From Chlorobaculum thiosulfatiphilum (lineage in GTDB: Bacteria > Bacteroidota > Chlorobiia > Chlorobiales > Chlorobiaceae): a stretch of DNA of 37,180 nt. A program made the position numbers and the translations under genes. The DNA is taken from contig NZ_VDCH01000026.1 of NCBI RefSeq assembly GCF_006265165.1, positions 1-37,180 on the forward strand. The letters run 5' to 3'. The notes under the pieces are model-generated. The model was given only the letters and a program-made list of their open reading frames with translations. It was not told the origin of the DNA and searched no databases. Within the stretch, counting starts at the first letter, position 1; each line of letters opens with the position of its first letter. Positions 27,999 through 35,799 of the stretch are shown one piece after another.

Positions 27999-28622
27999 AT
28001 GAAGCAGGAAGCCCTTTTCGATCCCGTTCCCGAACCCCCCGCCCACCGGGACGCCCCGACGGATGGTCTCGATGCCCTGTGCCAGGCGGCCATCGAATGC
28101 CGGAAGTGCCGCCTTGCCGAAACGCGCAAAAACGTGGTCTTCGGCGAAGGGAATCCCAAAGCCGGTCTGTTCGTTATAGGAGAGGCCCCGGGGGCGGATG
28201 AGGACGCGCAGGGCCGCCCGTTCGTGGGCCGTTCCGGCCAGTTGCTCGACAAGATTCTCCTGGCCATCGGCTTCGAGCGCAAGGACGTGTACATCGGCAA
28301 CATCATCAAGTGCCGCCCGCCGGAAAACCGCAATCCCCTCGCGGATGAAATCGAGTGCTGCAAGCCGTGGCTCATGCAACAGCTCGACATCATCAACCCG
28401 AAGGTGCTGCTTCTGCTCGGTCGGGTGGCGGCCAACACCATTCTGGAAAACACGCAATCGATGGCTTCGATGCGCGGCAAGCTGATCCGCTGGAACGGTT
28501 TCGACTGCTTCGTGACCTACCACCCCGCAGCGCTGTTGAGAAATCCGAACTGGAAGCGGCTCTGCTGGGAGGATGTACAGATGCTCCGGGCGCATTACGA
28601 CAAGGTCTGCCCGAACGGCTGA
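27999..28622 (+). CDS. family 4 uracil-DNA glycosylase
   Basis: The 207-residue protein removes uracil from DNA, the first step of base excision repair. It belongs to the iron-sulfur family 4 enzymes: four cysteines, C34 and C37 (ECRKCRLAETR), C105 (IKCRPPENR) and C121 (CKPWL), can hold a 4Fe-4S cluster with the normal spacing. The active-site motif is GEAPGADED (residues 61-69), with the second motif HPAALLRNP (175-183). GRPFVGRSGQLLDKIL between them is also typical. Length is usual apart from a 27-residue proline-rich N-terminal piece. It starts 23 bases after coaBC and 41 bases before dnaB, so it probably sits in the same transcript. Known family alternatives, such as the phage type-V enzymes, lack this cysteine pattern. 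Confidence 0.95.
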   Translation: MKQEALFDPVPEPPAHRDAPTDGLDALCQAAIECRKCRLAETRKNVVFGEGNPKAGLFVIGEAPGADEDAQGRPFVGRSGQLLDKILLAIGFERKDVYIGNIIKCRPPENRNPLADEIECCKPWLMQQLDIINPKVLLLLGRVAANTILENTQSMASMRGKLIRWNGFDCFVTYHPAALLRNPNWKRLCWEDVQMLRAHYDKVCPNG

Positions 28623-28651
28623 CCACTTATGGAAACCATGATACGACGAGA

Positions 28652-28657
28652 AGAGGA
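28652..28657 (+). promoter_or_regulatory. Shine-Dalgarno fixing the dnaB start
   Basis: AGAGGA stands six bases before ATG 28664. The open frame reaches back much further (to 28355, within the glycosylase gene in another frame), but those residues do not look like DnaB, so this site marks the start. Confidence 0.8.
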
Positions 28658-28663
28658 CAAGGA

Positions 28664-30199
28664 ATGAAGCCGCGCCAACCGCAAGTAGATTTGAGCCGTG
28701 ACATCGACTTCAGCAAGGAGAGCCGGGTCCCCCCCTACTCGCTGGAGGTCGAGCAGGAGGTGCTGGCCTGTATTCTGCTCGAAGAGGATCCGATCGAACA
28801 GGTGATCCAGATTTTCGGCGACAACGGCGAGGCGGTCTTTTACGAGAAGCGCCACCAGATCATCTACAAGGCGATGATGCAGCTCTACCAGAAGCGGCAG
28901 GCCATCGACCTCATCACGGTGAGCGAGGAGCTTTCGCGGGTCGGCGAACTCGACAACATCGGCGGACGTCCCTACCTCGGCGAGCTTTCGGGCAAGGTGA
29001 TCAGCGCGGCAAACATTGAGTTCTACGCCAGGCTGGTGAAGGAAAAATTCCTCTACCGGCGGCTGATCTCGATTTCGTCGCACATTTCGAGCGCGGCCTA
29101 CAACACCTCGATGGAGATCTTCGACCTGGTCGAGAACGCCTCGCAGCAGTTCTTCAACATCTCGCAGGCGGGCATCAAGAAAAGGGCCAGCAGCATCAAG
29201 GATCTGCTCAAGACGGCGACAAGGATGATCGAGAATCTCGGCTCCTCGCACTCGTCGGTCACCGGCATCGGTTCGGGATTTTCGGAGCTCGACGAGTACA
29301 CGGCGGGCTTCCAGCCGTCGGACATGATTATCATCGCGGCCCGTCCGTCGGCGGGCAAAACCGCCTTCGCGCTCGCCCTCGCCCGCAACGCCGCGGTGAA
29401 CTTCAACACGCCGGTGCTCTTCTTCAGCCTCGAAATGGCTGAAATCCAGCTCGCGCTCAGGCTGATGTGCGCCGAGGCGTACGTCGAGTCACAGCTCGTG
29501 CGGCGCGGCCAGATTTCGCCGGAAATGATGAACAAGATCATCAACAGCATGGACTCGCTCGCCGAGGCGAAGCTCTTCATCGACGACACGCCCGGCATCT
29601 CGATCATGGAACTCTCCGCCAAGACCCGCCGCATGAAGCAGGAGCACGGCATCGGCATGGTGGTGGTTGACTACCTCCAGCTCGTCACGCCGGTCAGGGA
29701 CGGGCGCTCGAACCGCGAGCAGGAGATCGCCCAGATTTCGCGCTCCCTCAAGGCGCTTGCCAAGGAGCTGAACATTCCGGTGATCGCGCTGGCGCAGCTC
29801 AACCGCTCGGTCGAACAGCGCTCCGGCGACCGCCGCCCGCAGCTCAGCGACTTGCGCGAGTCCGGCTCCATCGAGCAGGACGCCGACATGGTGATGTTCC
29901 TGTCGAGGCCGGAGATGTACGGCACCAAGAACTTCGAGGACGGTTCCTCGACCAAGGACATCGCCGAGGTGGTCATCGGCAAACAGCGAAACGGCCCGAT
30001 CGGCACGCTCCGACTGCTCTTCCTGAAAAACTACGGACGCTTCCAGTCAACGGCCAACAGTTACCTTTCAGCCGCCGATAACGGACAGCATGAACCCGAA
30101 CACGCCCGTGGAGGCGGATACATGGAGGCATCGCTGCCTGAACCGCCGCCACTCGATATGGACACTTTCATCAACAATTCGGACGCTGCACCCTTTTAA
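28664..30199 (+). CDS. dnaB: replicative DNA helicase DnaB
   Basis: With ATG 28664, the 511-residue product is a normal-length hexameric helicase that unwinds DNA at the replication fork. The N-terminal domain (about 22-125: PPYSLEVEQEVLACILLEEDPI, GGRPYLGEL) is the primase-interacting part. The linker is VSISSHISSAAYN-like, and the RecA-type ATPase follows from about 205: TGIGSGFSELDEYTAGFQPSDMIIIAARPSAGKTAFAL with Walker A near 226-233, FFSLEM, then VVVDYLQL (Walker B, about 332), REQEIAQISRSLKALAKEL, ALAQLNRSVEQR and DLRESGSIEQDADMVMFL. The arginine-finger segment KQRNGPIGTLRLLF is intact, and no intein interrupts the usual insertion sites. It precedes ptsI by 11 bases, suggesting a shared transcript. 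Confidence 0.97.
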   Translation: MKPRQPQVDLSRDIDFSKESRVPPYSLEVEQEVLACILLEEDPIEQVIQIFGDNGEAVFYEKRHQIIYKAMMQLYQKRQAIDLITVSEELSRVGELDNIGGRPYLGELSGKVISAANIEFYARLVKEKFLYRRLISISSHISSAAYNTSMEIFDLVENASQQFFNISQAGIKKRASSIKDLLKTATRMIENLGSSHSSVTGIGSGFSELDEYTAGFQPSDMIIIAARPSAGKTAFALALARNAAVNFNTPVLFFSLEMAEIQLALRLMCAEAYVESQLVRRGQISPEMMNKIINSMDSLAEAKLFIDDTPGISIMELSAKTRRMKQEHGIGMVVVDYLQLVTPVRDGRSNREQEIAQISRSLKALAKELNIPVIALAQLNRSVEQRSGDRRPQLSDLRESGSIEQDADMVMFLSRPEMYGTKNFEDGSSTKDIAEVVIGKQRNGPIGTLRLLFLKNYGRFQSTANSYLSAADNGQHEPEHARGGGYMEASLPEPPPLDMDTFINNSDAAPF

Positions 30200-30210
30200 C
30201 CCTGCCGGTC

Positions 30211-32010
30211 ATGGTTTACCGAAAAGCCCCGAAATCCTCTGGCAACGCGCCGGACTCTTCCGCAAGCTCCAGCGATCACCCTGCTTCGTCAGGCAACGAG
30301 CGCCGGTACCACGGCATCGGCAGCGCGAAGGGATTCGCCATCGGAGAGACCTACGAATTCGTCAGGGAGACCATCGAGCACGAAACCGCCGATCTCTCTG
30401 CGGAGAACATCGAGGAGGAGGTCGAGCGCTTCATGACCGCCCTGCACCGCTCGGAAAAAGAGCTGAAAAAGATCGAACGGGTCACCACCCGCAAAATCGG
30501 GCGTCTCTACTCCGATCTCTTCCAGGCGCAGATCATGCTGCTCAGGGATCCGGTGCTGACCGGCAACATCACCAGCCGTATCCGCGCGGAAGTGAAACCG
30601 GCGCATCTGATTATCGAGCAGGAGTTCGGCAAGTTCCTCGAAAACTTCATCAACTCCGACGACCTCTTCTTCCGTGAGCGGGCGGCGGACCTGCACGACA
30701 TCAAGGAGCGCATCATCCGGAACCTGCACATCCGCAAGCTCCACTCCTGGGTGCCCGAAGGCTCCATCGTGGTCTCGCACCACCTCTCGCCGGCGGACAT
30801 CATTCTTCTCAGCCGCAGCAACATCAAAGGCTTCGCCACCGACACCGGCGGCAAGACCTCGCACATTTCGCTGATCTGCAAGTCGCTCAACATCCCGATC
30901 GTGGTGGGCCTGGGCAACTTCTCGCAAAAGGCGCTATCGGGCAGTCGAATGATCCTCGATGGCTCGGAAGGGGTGGTCATCACCGATCCGGCGGATGAAA
31001 CCGTCGAGACCTACATCAAAAAGCGAGAGGAGGAGAGCAAACGCGAGGCGGACGACTCGATCATGGCTCATCGCCACGCCTTCACCCGTTGCGGCGTGAG
31101 AATTTCGGTCTGCTCGAACATCGATTTCAAGGAGGAGATCGAACATCTCGATGCGACCGGCTCGGAGGGCGTGGGGCTGTTCCGCACCGAAAACCTCTTT
31201 CTCGACGACCTCAAGCCCCCGAAAGAGGCGGCGCAGCAGGAGTATTATCGGGCGATGGCCGAGATGCTCACGCCGAAACCGCTCGTCATCCGCCTGTTCG
31301 ACATCGGCGGCGACAAGCTGATCTACTCCCCCGTCAAAGAGCCGAACCCGAACCTCGGCTGGCGGGGCGTCAGGATTCTGATCGACGTGCCGGAGATTCT
31401 CGACACGCAGCTTCAGGCGGTCATCAAGGCCAACATTCACGGCAACATCGACGTGCTGATTCCCATGATTTCGTCGATCGAGGAGGTCATGCACATCAAA
31501 CAGGCGATCGAGAAGCACTACGACCATATCAAATCGCTCGGCCACGAGCCGCTCGAAAAACCGGGCATCGGGGCCATGATCGAAATGCCGGCGGCCGTCG
31601 AGCTGATCGACGAGATCACCCGGATCGTCGATTTCGTCAGCATCGGCACCAACGATCTGACCCAATATACCCTTGCCGTTGACCGCAACAACCTGATCGT
31701 GCAGGATCTGTTCGAGAAGTTCCACCCGGCGATCATCCGCCAGCTCCACCGCGTCATCACGACGGCGCAGAGAAACCGCTGTCGCGTCTCGATCTGCGGC
31801 GACATGGGTTCCGACCCGCTCGCCGCGCCCTACCTCATTGGCTGCGGACTTCGTGAGTTCAGCATCGTCAGCTCCGACATTCCGGCGCTCAAGGCGACCG
31901 TGGGCAAATACACGGTCGAGGAGTGCGAAGCGCTCGCCGCCGAATGCCTCAAACTCTCTGGTTCATCGGCCATCAAGGCCCGCCTCGAAGCGTTCGTCAA
32001 GGCGCACTGA
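30211..32010 (+). CDS. ptsI: PTS enzyme I (phosphoenolpyruvate-protein phosphotransferase)
   Basis: The 599-residue protein moves phosphate from phosphoenolpyruvate to HPr through a histidine. The swivelling domain holds the active His218 in GGKTSHISL, equivalent to E. coli His189. The PEP-binding barrel has GVGLFRTENLFL, FDIGGDKL, GWRGVRILID, MIEMPAAVELIDEI, DFVSIGTNDLTQYTLAVDRNN and the catalytic C529 in SICGDMGSD. About 30 serine- and proline-rich residues precede the first conserved motif (RYHGIGSAKG), longer than usual for enzyme I. No ptsH or sugar permease is in the window. In lineages without PTS sugar uptake, enzyme I and HPr usually have regulatory work, which is an inference here. 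It follows dnaB closely. Confidence 0.95.
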   Translation: MVYRKAPKSSGNAPDSSASSSDHPASSGNERRYHGIGSAKGFAIGETYEFVRETIEHETADLSAENIEEEVERFMTALHRSEKELKKIERVTTRKIGRLYSDLFQAQIMLLRDPVLTGNITSRIRAEVKPAHLIIEQEFGKFLENFINSDDLFFRERAADLHDIKERIIRNLHIRKLHSWVPEGSIVVSHHLSPADIILLSRSNIKGFATDTGGKTSHISLICKSLNIPIVVGLGNFSQKALSGSRMILDGSEGVVITDPADETVETYIKKREEESKREADDSIMAHRHAFTRCGVRISVCSNIDFKEEIEHLDATGSEGVGLFRTENLFLDDLKPPKEAAQQEYYRAMAEMLTPKPLVIRLFDIGGDKLIYSPVKEPNPNLGWRGVRILIDVPEILDTQLQAVIKANIHGNIDVLIPMISSIEEVMHIKQAIEKHYDHIKSLGHEPLEKPGIGAMIEMPAAVELIDEITRIVDFVSIGTNDLTQYTLAVDRNNLIVQDLFEKFHPAIIRQLHRVITTAQRNRCRVSICGDMGSDPLAAPYLIGCGLREFSIVSSDIPALKATVGKYTVEECEALAAECLKLSGSSAIKARLEAFVKAH

Positions 32011-32047
32011 AAGCGGTTGCAGGCGGTTCCTGCCTGCCCGGTTTCAG
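32007..32047 (+). terminator. hairpin at the end of ptsI, without a T-run
   Basis: CTGAAA (32007-32012) can pair with TTTCAG (32042-32047), and inside it GCAGG (32019-32023) with CCTGC (32029-32033). The stem overlaps the stop codon of ptsI. No run of T follows, so it is not a classical rho-independent terminator. It could protect the 3' end or be chance. Confidence 0.3.
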
Positions 32048-32320
32048 ACTCCACACCTCCAACTGACCGATAGCCTCAACGCAAGCGGCGCTCCACACGG
32101 AGCGCTAAAACGCGCCATCGATCAGCCTTCGATGAAAAGGTTCCAGAAAGAATTTCTTGAGCCATATATACGTATAAATACCTCAGCAACACTGACATCG
32201 AAAAAAGCGATAACCCTCAGGGCGAACTATGCCAGTAAATTATTTTATCTAAATATTTTAACCAATAACATAACCACTCACTTTTTTCAACAAATATGCA
32301 TGTAGATTCACTATAAATCC

Positions 32321-32349
32321 TTGTTAAAGCGTCTCGATTTCTGTACTTT
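32321..32349 (+). promoter_or_regulatory. candidate promoter for the PEP-CTERM transcript
   Basis: TTGTTA (32321-32326) and TACTTT (32344-32349) are separated by 17 bases in an AT-rich stretch. Transcription from here would start about 40 bases before the foldable leader and about 200 bases before the PEP-CTERM start. Each box has one or two mismatches to the bacterial consensus. No clear sigma-54 site was seen. Confidence 0.3.
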
Positions 32350-32398
32350 TAGACTTAATACTTGCGGAAATTTTAGTGGATATTTGTCTTTTTGAATA

Positions 32399-32506
32399 GG
32401 CACGGTAAACAGTTCGTCAGTACAAGAGCAAAACCGTACCCCTTAACAAGGAGTTTATCCGCTGGCAGTCGGGCTCTGGTGACAGAACTGCCTGTCTCGT
32501 ACTGAT
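32399..32506 (+). promoter_or_regulatory. candidate structured 5' leader RNA with pseudoknot
   Basis: The untranslated leader before the PEP-CTERM gene folds by eye into hairpin A, GGCACGGT (32399-32406) with ACCGTACC (32433-32440), having one C-A mismatch; a small hairpin CCTT/AAGG (32441-32451); and hairpin C, GGCAGT (32464-32469) with ACTGCC (32487-32492), bulge CGGGC, then TCTG/CAGA around a GTGA tetraloop. The loop of hairpin A (GTCAGTAC, 32416-32423) can pair with GTACTGAT (32499-32506) as an 8-bp pseudoknot with one wobble. GTGA is a GNRA-type loop. That combination suggests a folded regulatory RNA. The ATG is some 50 bases further on. No known riboswitch class was recognised with confidence. 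Confidence 0.4.
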
Positions 32507-32556
32507 ACGTTTAATTTGCCTTAACAACAAAATCCTTAAAAAAACGCGAAGTGATC

Positions 32557-33180
32557 ATGAAAAAACTAATTACCCTGGGATTGATGCTTGTAACCCTTCC
32601 TGGTATAGCGAGGGCAGAAGTCATTAACCTTAACTTTGATGATTCTTTGACAGCAGGTGAGTCGGTGGGTAATGCTTATAGCGATAAAGGCATATCTTTT
32701 ACAGGATTTACCACCTTTTCGTCAACTGATATTAACAACACCTCCGCACCGAATATTGCTGTTGGCACAAAGGCAGGATACCAGGTAATGCAGGTTAATG
32801 ATGGCTTTACTGCATTGACATTAACCGCCGGTGCTGCTGCCGCATCATACAGTGGCTTTGGGGGTAGCGTCACACCTCCAGCGCAGATATTGATCATGTC
32901 CGGAGATAACGGTACTGGTGACGTATTGGCATCCGCTACCATTACCGGCTCATTAACCGATTTCGAGGGCATGAGCTTTTCAGGATTTAGTGCACCAGCA
33001 AAATCCATGATTCTGAGCGCGAATTCTTATCAAGCAGGCATGGATGCGATAACTATCACGACGAACTCTCTCACGCCCGTGCCTGAACCGGCCAGCGTCG
33101 CGCTTCTCGGCGTTGGTGGAGCTTTCCTTTTCGGCTTCAGAAAGCTGAACTCGAAAGAAGAGTCTCCTGCCGGAGCCTGA
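32557..33180 (+). CDS. PEP-CTERM sorting-domain protein
   Basis: The 207-residue secreted protein starts at ATG 32557; a GTG two codons earlier is in frame, and no strong ribosome site favours either. A signal peptide, MKKLITLGLMLVTLPGIARA, is probably cut before EVINLNFDD. The mature part is rich in T, S, A and G and beta-prone (TLTAGAAAASYSGFGGS, MSGDNGTGDVLASATITGS), with no catalytic motif. The C-terminus has the sorting signal: V-P-E-P-A-S, a hydrophobic helix VALLGVGGAFLFGF, then a basic R-K-L. Such signals are processed by an exosortase (EpsH family), typically with exopolysaccharide loci. No exosortase gene is in this window. A long structured leader precedes it and a terminator follows, so it is transcribed alone. 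Confidence 0.92.
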   Translation: MKKLITLGLMLVTLPGIARAEVINLNFDDSLTAGESVGNAYSDKGISFTGFTTFSSTDINNTSAPNIAVGTKAGYQVMQVNDGFTALTLTAGAAAASYSGFGGSVTPPAQILIMSGDNGTGDVLASATITGSLTDFEGMSFSGFSAPAKSMILSANSYQAGMDAITITTNSLTPVPEPASVALLGVGGAFLFGFRKLNSKEESPAGA

Positions 33181-33209
33181 CCGCGTTGTTCGATACATCT
33201 GAAACGAGG

Positions 33210-33236
33210 AAACCCTCCTGATCACCAGGAGGGTTT
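33210..33236 (+). terminator. terminator after the PEP-CTERM gene
   Basis: AAACCCTCCTG (33210-33220) pairs perfectly with CAGGAGGGTTT (33226-33236) around a five-base loop, followed by CTGCTTTTATG. The 11-bp stem with a short T-run is a good rho-independent terminator 30 bases after the stop. Confidence 0.85.
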
Positions 33237-33610
33237 CTGCTTTTATGCCTGCTCAACAAGATTCTCCTACCGATCTTGCCTCCCGCTTTTAGCCCTGCCC
33301 GAGTCAAGCCGCATCCACTTTTCCTTCTCAAGGCATTACCGCTCGAAGCTGCAAATTATCGGCAGGCGTCATTTTCGCAAACACCAGAGCCATTCCTAAC
33401 CTGATAATCAGAAGCATCATTTCCCTTGCACCGTTCGATCCTCATTTCCGGGCGTTGACACTTCTCCCGGCGATACATCGCGACTTCTCAGGAATCATCG
33501 CAGCCAAAAACGTCCCCCTTCAGGCTCCCTGACACCAGAGCGTTTGAACGCCCGGCAACCTTTTCAGTCCTGCCCTGCGTCGAGATTTATCACAGCCTGT
33601 CATGCCATAA
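33237..33610. other. intergenic stretch between converging genes
   Basis: About 370 bases between the PEP-CTERM terminator and the bidirectional terminator hold no gene I can support on either strand. Some segments resemble degraded GC-rich coding sequence, but no frame carries a recognisable motif. Confidence 0.5.
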
Positions 33611-33646
33611 AAAAAGCCGCTCCGGAGACGATCCGGGCGGCTTTTT
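33611..33646 (-). terminator. bidirectional terminator, bulged stem
   Basis: AAAAAGCCGC-T-CCGGA (33611-33626) pairs with TCCGGGCGGCTTTTT (32 bases in all), a 15-bp stem interrupted only by one bulged T, with loop GACGA. On the minus strand it ends in a run of T (the plus strand shows AAAAAAA before the stem), so it best fits the ppiD gene, whose stop is 27 bases away. The plus strand also has TTTTT, so it can work in both directions. Confidence 0.88.
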
Positions 33647-33672
33647 GCTGTTCTGACGACACGCTGACGGCG

Positions 33673-35775
33673 CTACCTGAAATCCTCTATTTTGGAGTTC
33701 CGGCGATACGACTGTAGATATTCAGAGAGGAACTGCTCCTGTTTGACCTTCATGAGCTGCGGCAGCACTTGCCGCTTTTCGGCGGCCAGATCGATGCCGG
33801 GGGCGAGCTGGCGGCTCGTCAGTTGCACAAGCGCGTATCCGCCGCCGCTCTGCACCGGCTGCGAGAGCGTGTTGAGCTTCATGCCGGCCATCGCCTCCAC
33901 GAGCCGGGGATCGACGCCGTAGCCATCGATGTAGCCGTCGCGCCAGCGAATCTCGTTCGAGGTGATTTTGCGCAACCCGGGATACTTCGCGACAATCGCG
34001 TCGAGCGAACCGCCGGAGCTTTTCGCCAGCCCGGCAAGCTTGGCTTTCAGCGCCGCTGACTGCTTCTCGCGCACCAGCTCGGCTTTGATCATCGCCGTAA
34101 GCTGTTCGTCGAGCTGATGATAACCGGTATCGTTCTTCGACAGGAGCTTCGTGACGACAAACCCCTTGTCGGTATCGAGCACATCGGAAACATCGCCCTC
34201 TTTGGCTTTGAACGCGAATTTGGTGACGGCCTCGCCCATGCCGGGAACAGCGAGGAGGCTCTGGCGCGAAAAATCTCCGGTTTTGCCCACTTCGAGCTTT
34301 TGCGCCTTGGCGGCCTCGTCGAAGCCTTTCGACTTTGCCTCGGTCTGGAAGATCGCGGCATTGCGTTTGATCGACTCGGCGGTCTGCGTCGATGCCTTGA
34401 TCTGACGAGCAACCTCGGAGGCGACGATGCGCCGGTTGTCAAACCCTTCGATTTTGATGATGTGCAAGCCGAACTGGGTCTGAACCGGCCCGACGATCTG
34501 GCCGGGGCGTCCGGCAAATACCGCCTGCGCGAACTGCGGCACCATGCGCTCTTTGGTGAACCATCCGACATAACCCCCATTGCGGGCGCTGCCGGGATCC
34601 TGCGAATATTTCGCGGCCAGCGAGGCGAATGACGCGCCGCTTCTCAGCTCTTCGGAAATCTGCCTGAGCAGCCCCATGACGCGCTCGCCATCGGCCTTGT
34701 CCGCCGGATTGAGGCGAATCAGGATGTGCGAGGCGCTGGCCACCGGCTCGCCGGTCGTGATGCTCTTGATTTTGAGCAGGCGGTAGTAGCCCTCGTCGGC
34801 AATCGGGCCGACAATCTGGCCGGGCGCGAGTTTCGACGAACCGAACACCGCATTGCCCGCGGCGGGCGAAAAGTCGGCTCTCGAAAGCGCGACATTCACC
34901 GAGTTCGGCATATCGCTCTGAATTTTGACGAACTCGCTGTCGCTCGCCGCCGAGGCGAACTGCGGAATCAGGCCATCGATCTCCTTTTTGACCTGAACGC
35001 TATCCTGCGCCGATGGGGTCAGCGGGAAGAACACAAATTCAGCGCTGCGCGTCGGCTCCTCCTTGAACTGCGCCTTGTGAGCCTCGTACCACGATTTGAT
35101 CTCATCGTCCTTGACCGGAAAGCTGCTTTCGGCGCCGGCATAGCTCAGAGGGAACGGAATGAAGGAGCCGGTGAAGGTGGTGAACTGACGCTGAACCACA
35201 TCGGTAAGCTCAGGTTCGGTGACGACAACCATGGTTTTCAGCGCCATGACAAGCTTGCCTACCATCAGCTCACGCTTGACCACCTCCTGGGCATTGACCC
35301 AGAACTCCTTGGCCTTGGGATCGCTGCGCGCCTGCTCGAGCAGCTTGCGATCGATTTTACCGGTTTGGGGATCGGTGAAGTTCTGGCGGATGATCATCGG
35401 CGGATTGAGGTCGCTGTTGACCGCATCGAGCACCTCCTGATCGGTAACCCCGATTCCATATTCCTTGAGAAGCTGCTGGATGAGGGTCTGATCGACGGCA
35501 TAATTCCAGGCCTGCTCATGGAACTTCGCATCGATCTCAGAGGTGATTTCAGCACCCGGATTGCTTTGCCGGAAGCCTTTGACCAGATTGTTGTACAACT
35601 CCTCGTACTGTTGCATGGAGATCGACTCGCCATTGACCTTTCCGGCCTCGCCCGCCTTTTGGGTCGGGCCGCTGAAGTTCATCCCCCATTCGAAAACGAT
35701 GAGGGCAATGAACGCCGCCACGAGGACAAACAGCACGATATGTGTCTTGTCCCTCAACTTGCTCATGAGTGCCAT
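33673..35775 (-). CDS. PpiD/SurA-like periplasmic peptidyl-prolyl isomerase
   Basis: The 700-residue protein resembles PpiD, a membrane-anchored chaperone-isomerase that meets proteins leaving the Sec channel. One N-terminal helix (residues about 12-30, IVLFVLVAAFIALIVFEW) anchors it with the rest in the periplasm. Residues about 36-170 are the SurA_N-like chaperone region (VNGESISMQQYEELYNNLV). A parvulin domain spans about 347-445: ASHILIRLNP, FASLAAKYSQDPGSARNGGYVGWFTKERMVPQFAQAVF, GQIVGPVQTQFGLHIIKIEG. The C-terminal 250 residues are helical, and may form a second, inactive parvulin-like region. It is about 75 residues longer than E. coli PpiD. The stop of pcm is 24 bases upstream, so both are probably in one operon. 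Confidence 0.92.
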   Translation of the reverse strand: MALMSKLRDKTHIVLFVLVAAFIALIVFEWGMNFSGPTQKAGEAGKVNGESISMQQYEELYNNLVKGFRQSNPGAEITSEIDAKFHEQAWNYAVDQTLIQQLLKEYGIGVTDQEVLDAVNSDLNPPMIIRQNFTDPQTGKIDRKLLEQARSDPKAKEFWVNAQEVVKRELMVGKLVMALKTMVVVTEPELTDVVQRQFTTFTGSFIPFPLSYAGAESSFPVKDDEIKSWYEAHKAQFKEEPTRSAEFVFFPLTPSAQDSVQVKKEIDGLIPQFASAASDSEFVKIQSDMPNSVNVALSRADFSPAAGNAVFGSSKLAPGQIVGPIADEGYYRLLKIKSITTGEPVASASHILIRLNPADKADGERVMGLLRQISEELRSGASFASLAAKYSQDPGSARNGGYVGWFTKERMVPQFAQAVFAGRPGQIVGPVQTQFGLHIIKIEGFDNRRIVASEVARQIKASTQTAESIKRNAAIFQTEAKSKGFDEAAKAQKLEVGKTGDFSRQSLLAVPGMGEAVTKFAFKAKEGDVSDVLDTDKGFVVTKLLSKNDTGYHQLDEQLTAMIKAELVREKQSAALKAKLAGLAKSSGGSLDAIVAKYPGLRKITSNEIRWRDGYIDGYGVDPRLVEAMAGMKLNTLSQPVQSGGGYALVQLTSRQLAPGIDLAAEKRQVLPQLMKVKQEQFLSEYLQSYRRNSKIEDFR

Positions 35776-35799
35776 AACTTGTTTTTTCAGTCTTGACAG

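Noticed and set aside
28355-28663. N-terminal extension of dnaB
   Set aside because: The 103 extra codons overlap the glycosylase gene in another frame and are unlike DnaB. A good Shine-Dalgarno fixes ATG 28664.
32399-32500. c-di-GMP-I (GEMM) riboswitch in the PEP-CTERM leader
   Set aside because: GGCACGGTAAAC and GAGCAAAACC recall pieces of it, but the GNRA loop is in the wrong hairpin and the conserved core and receptor do not line up.
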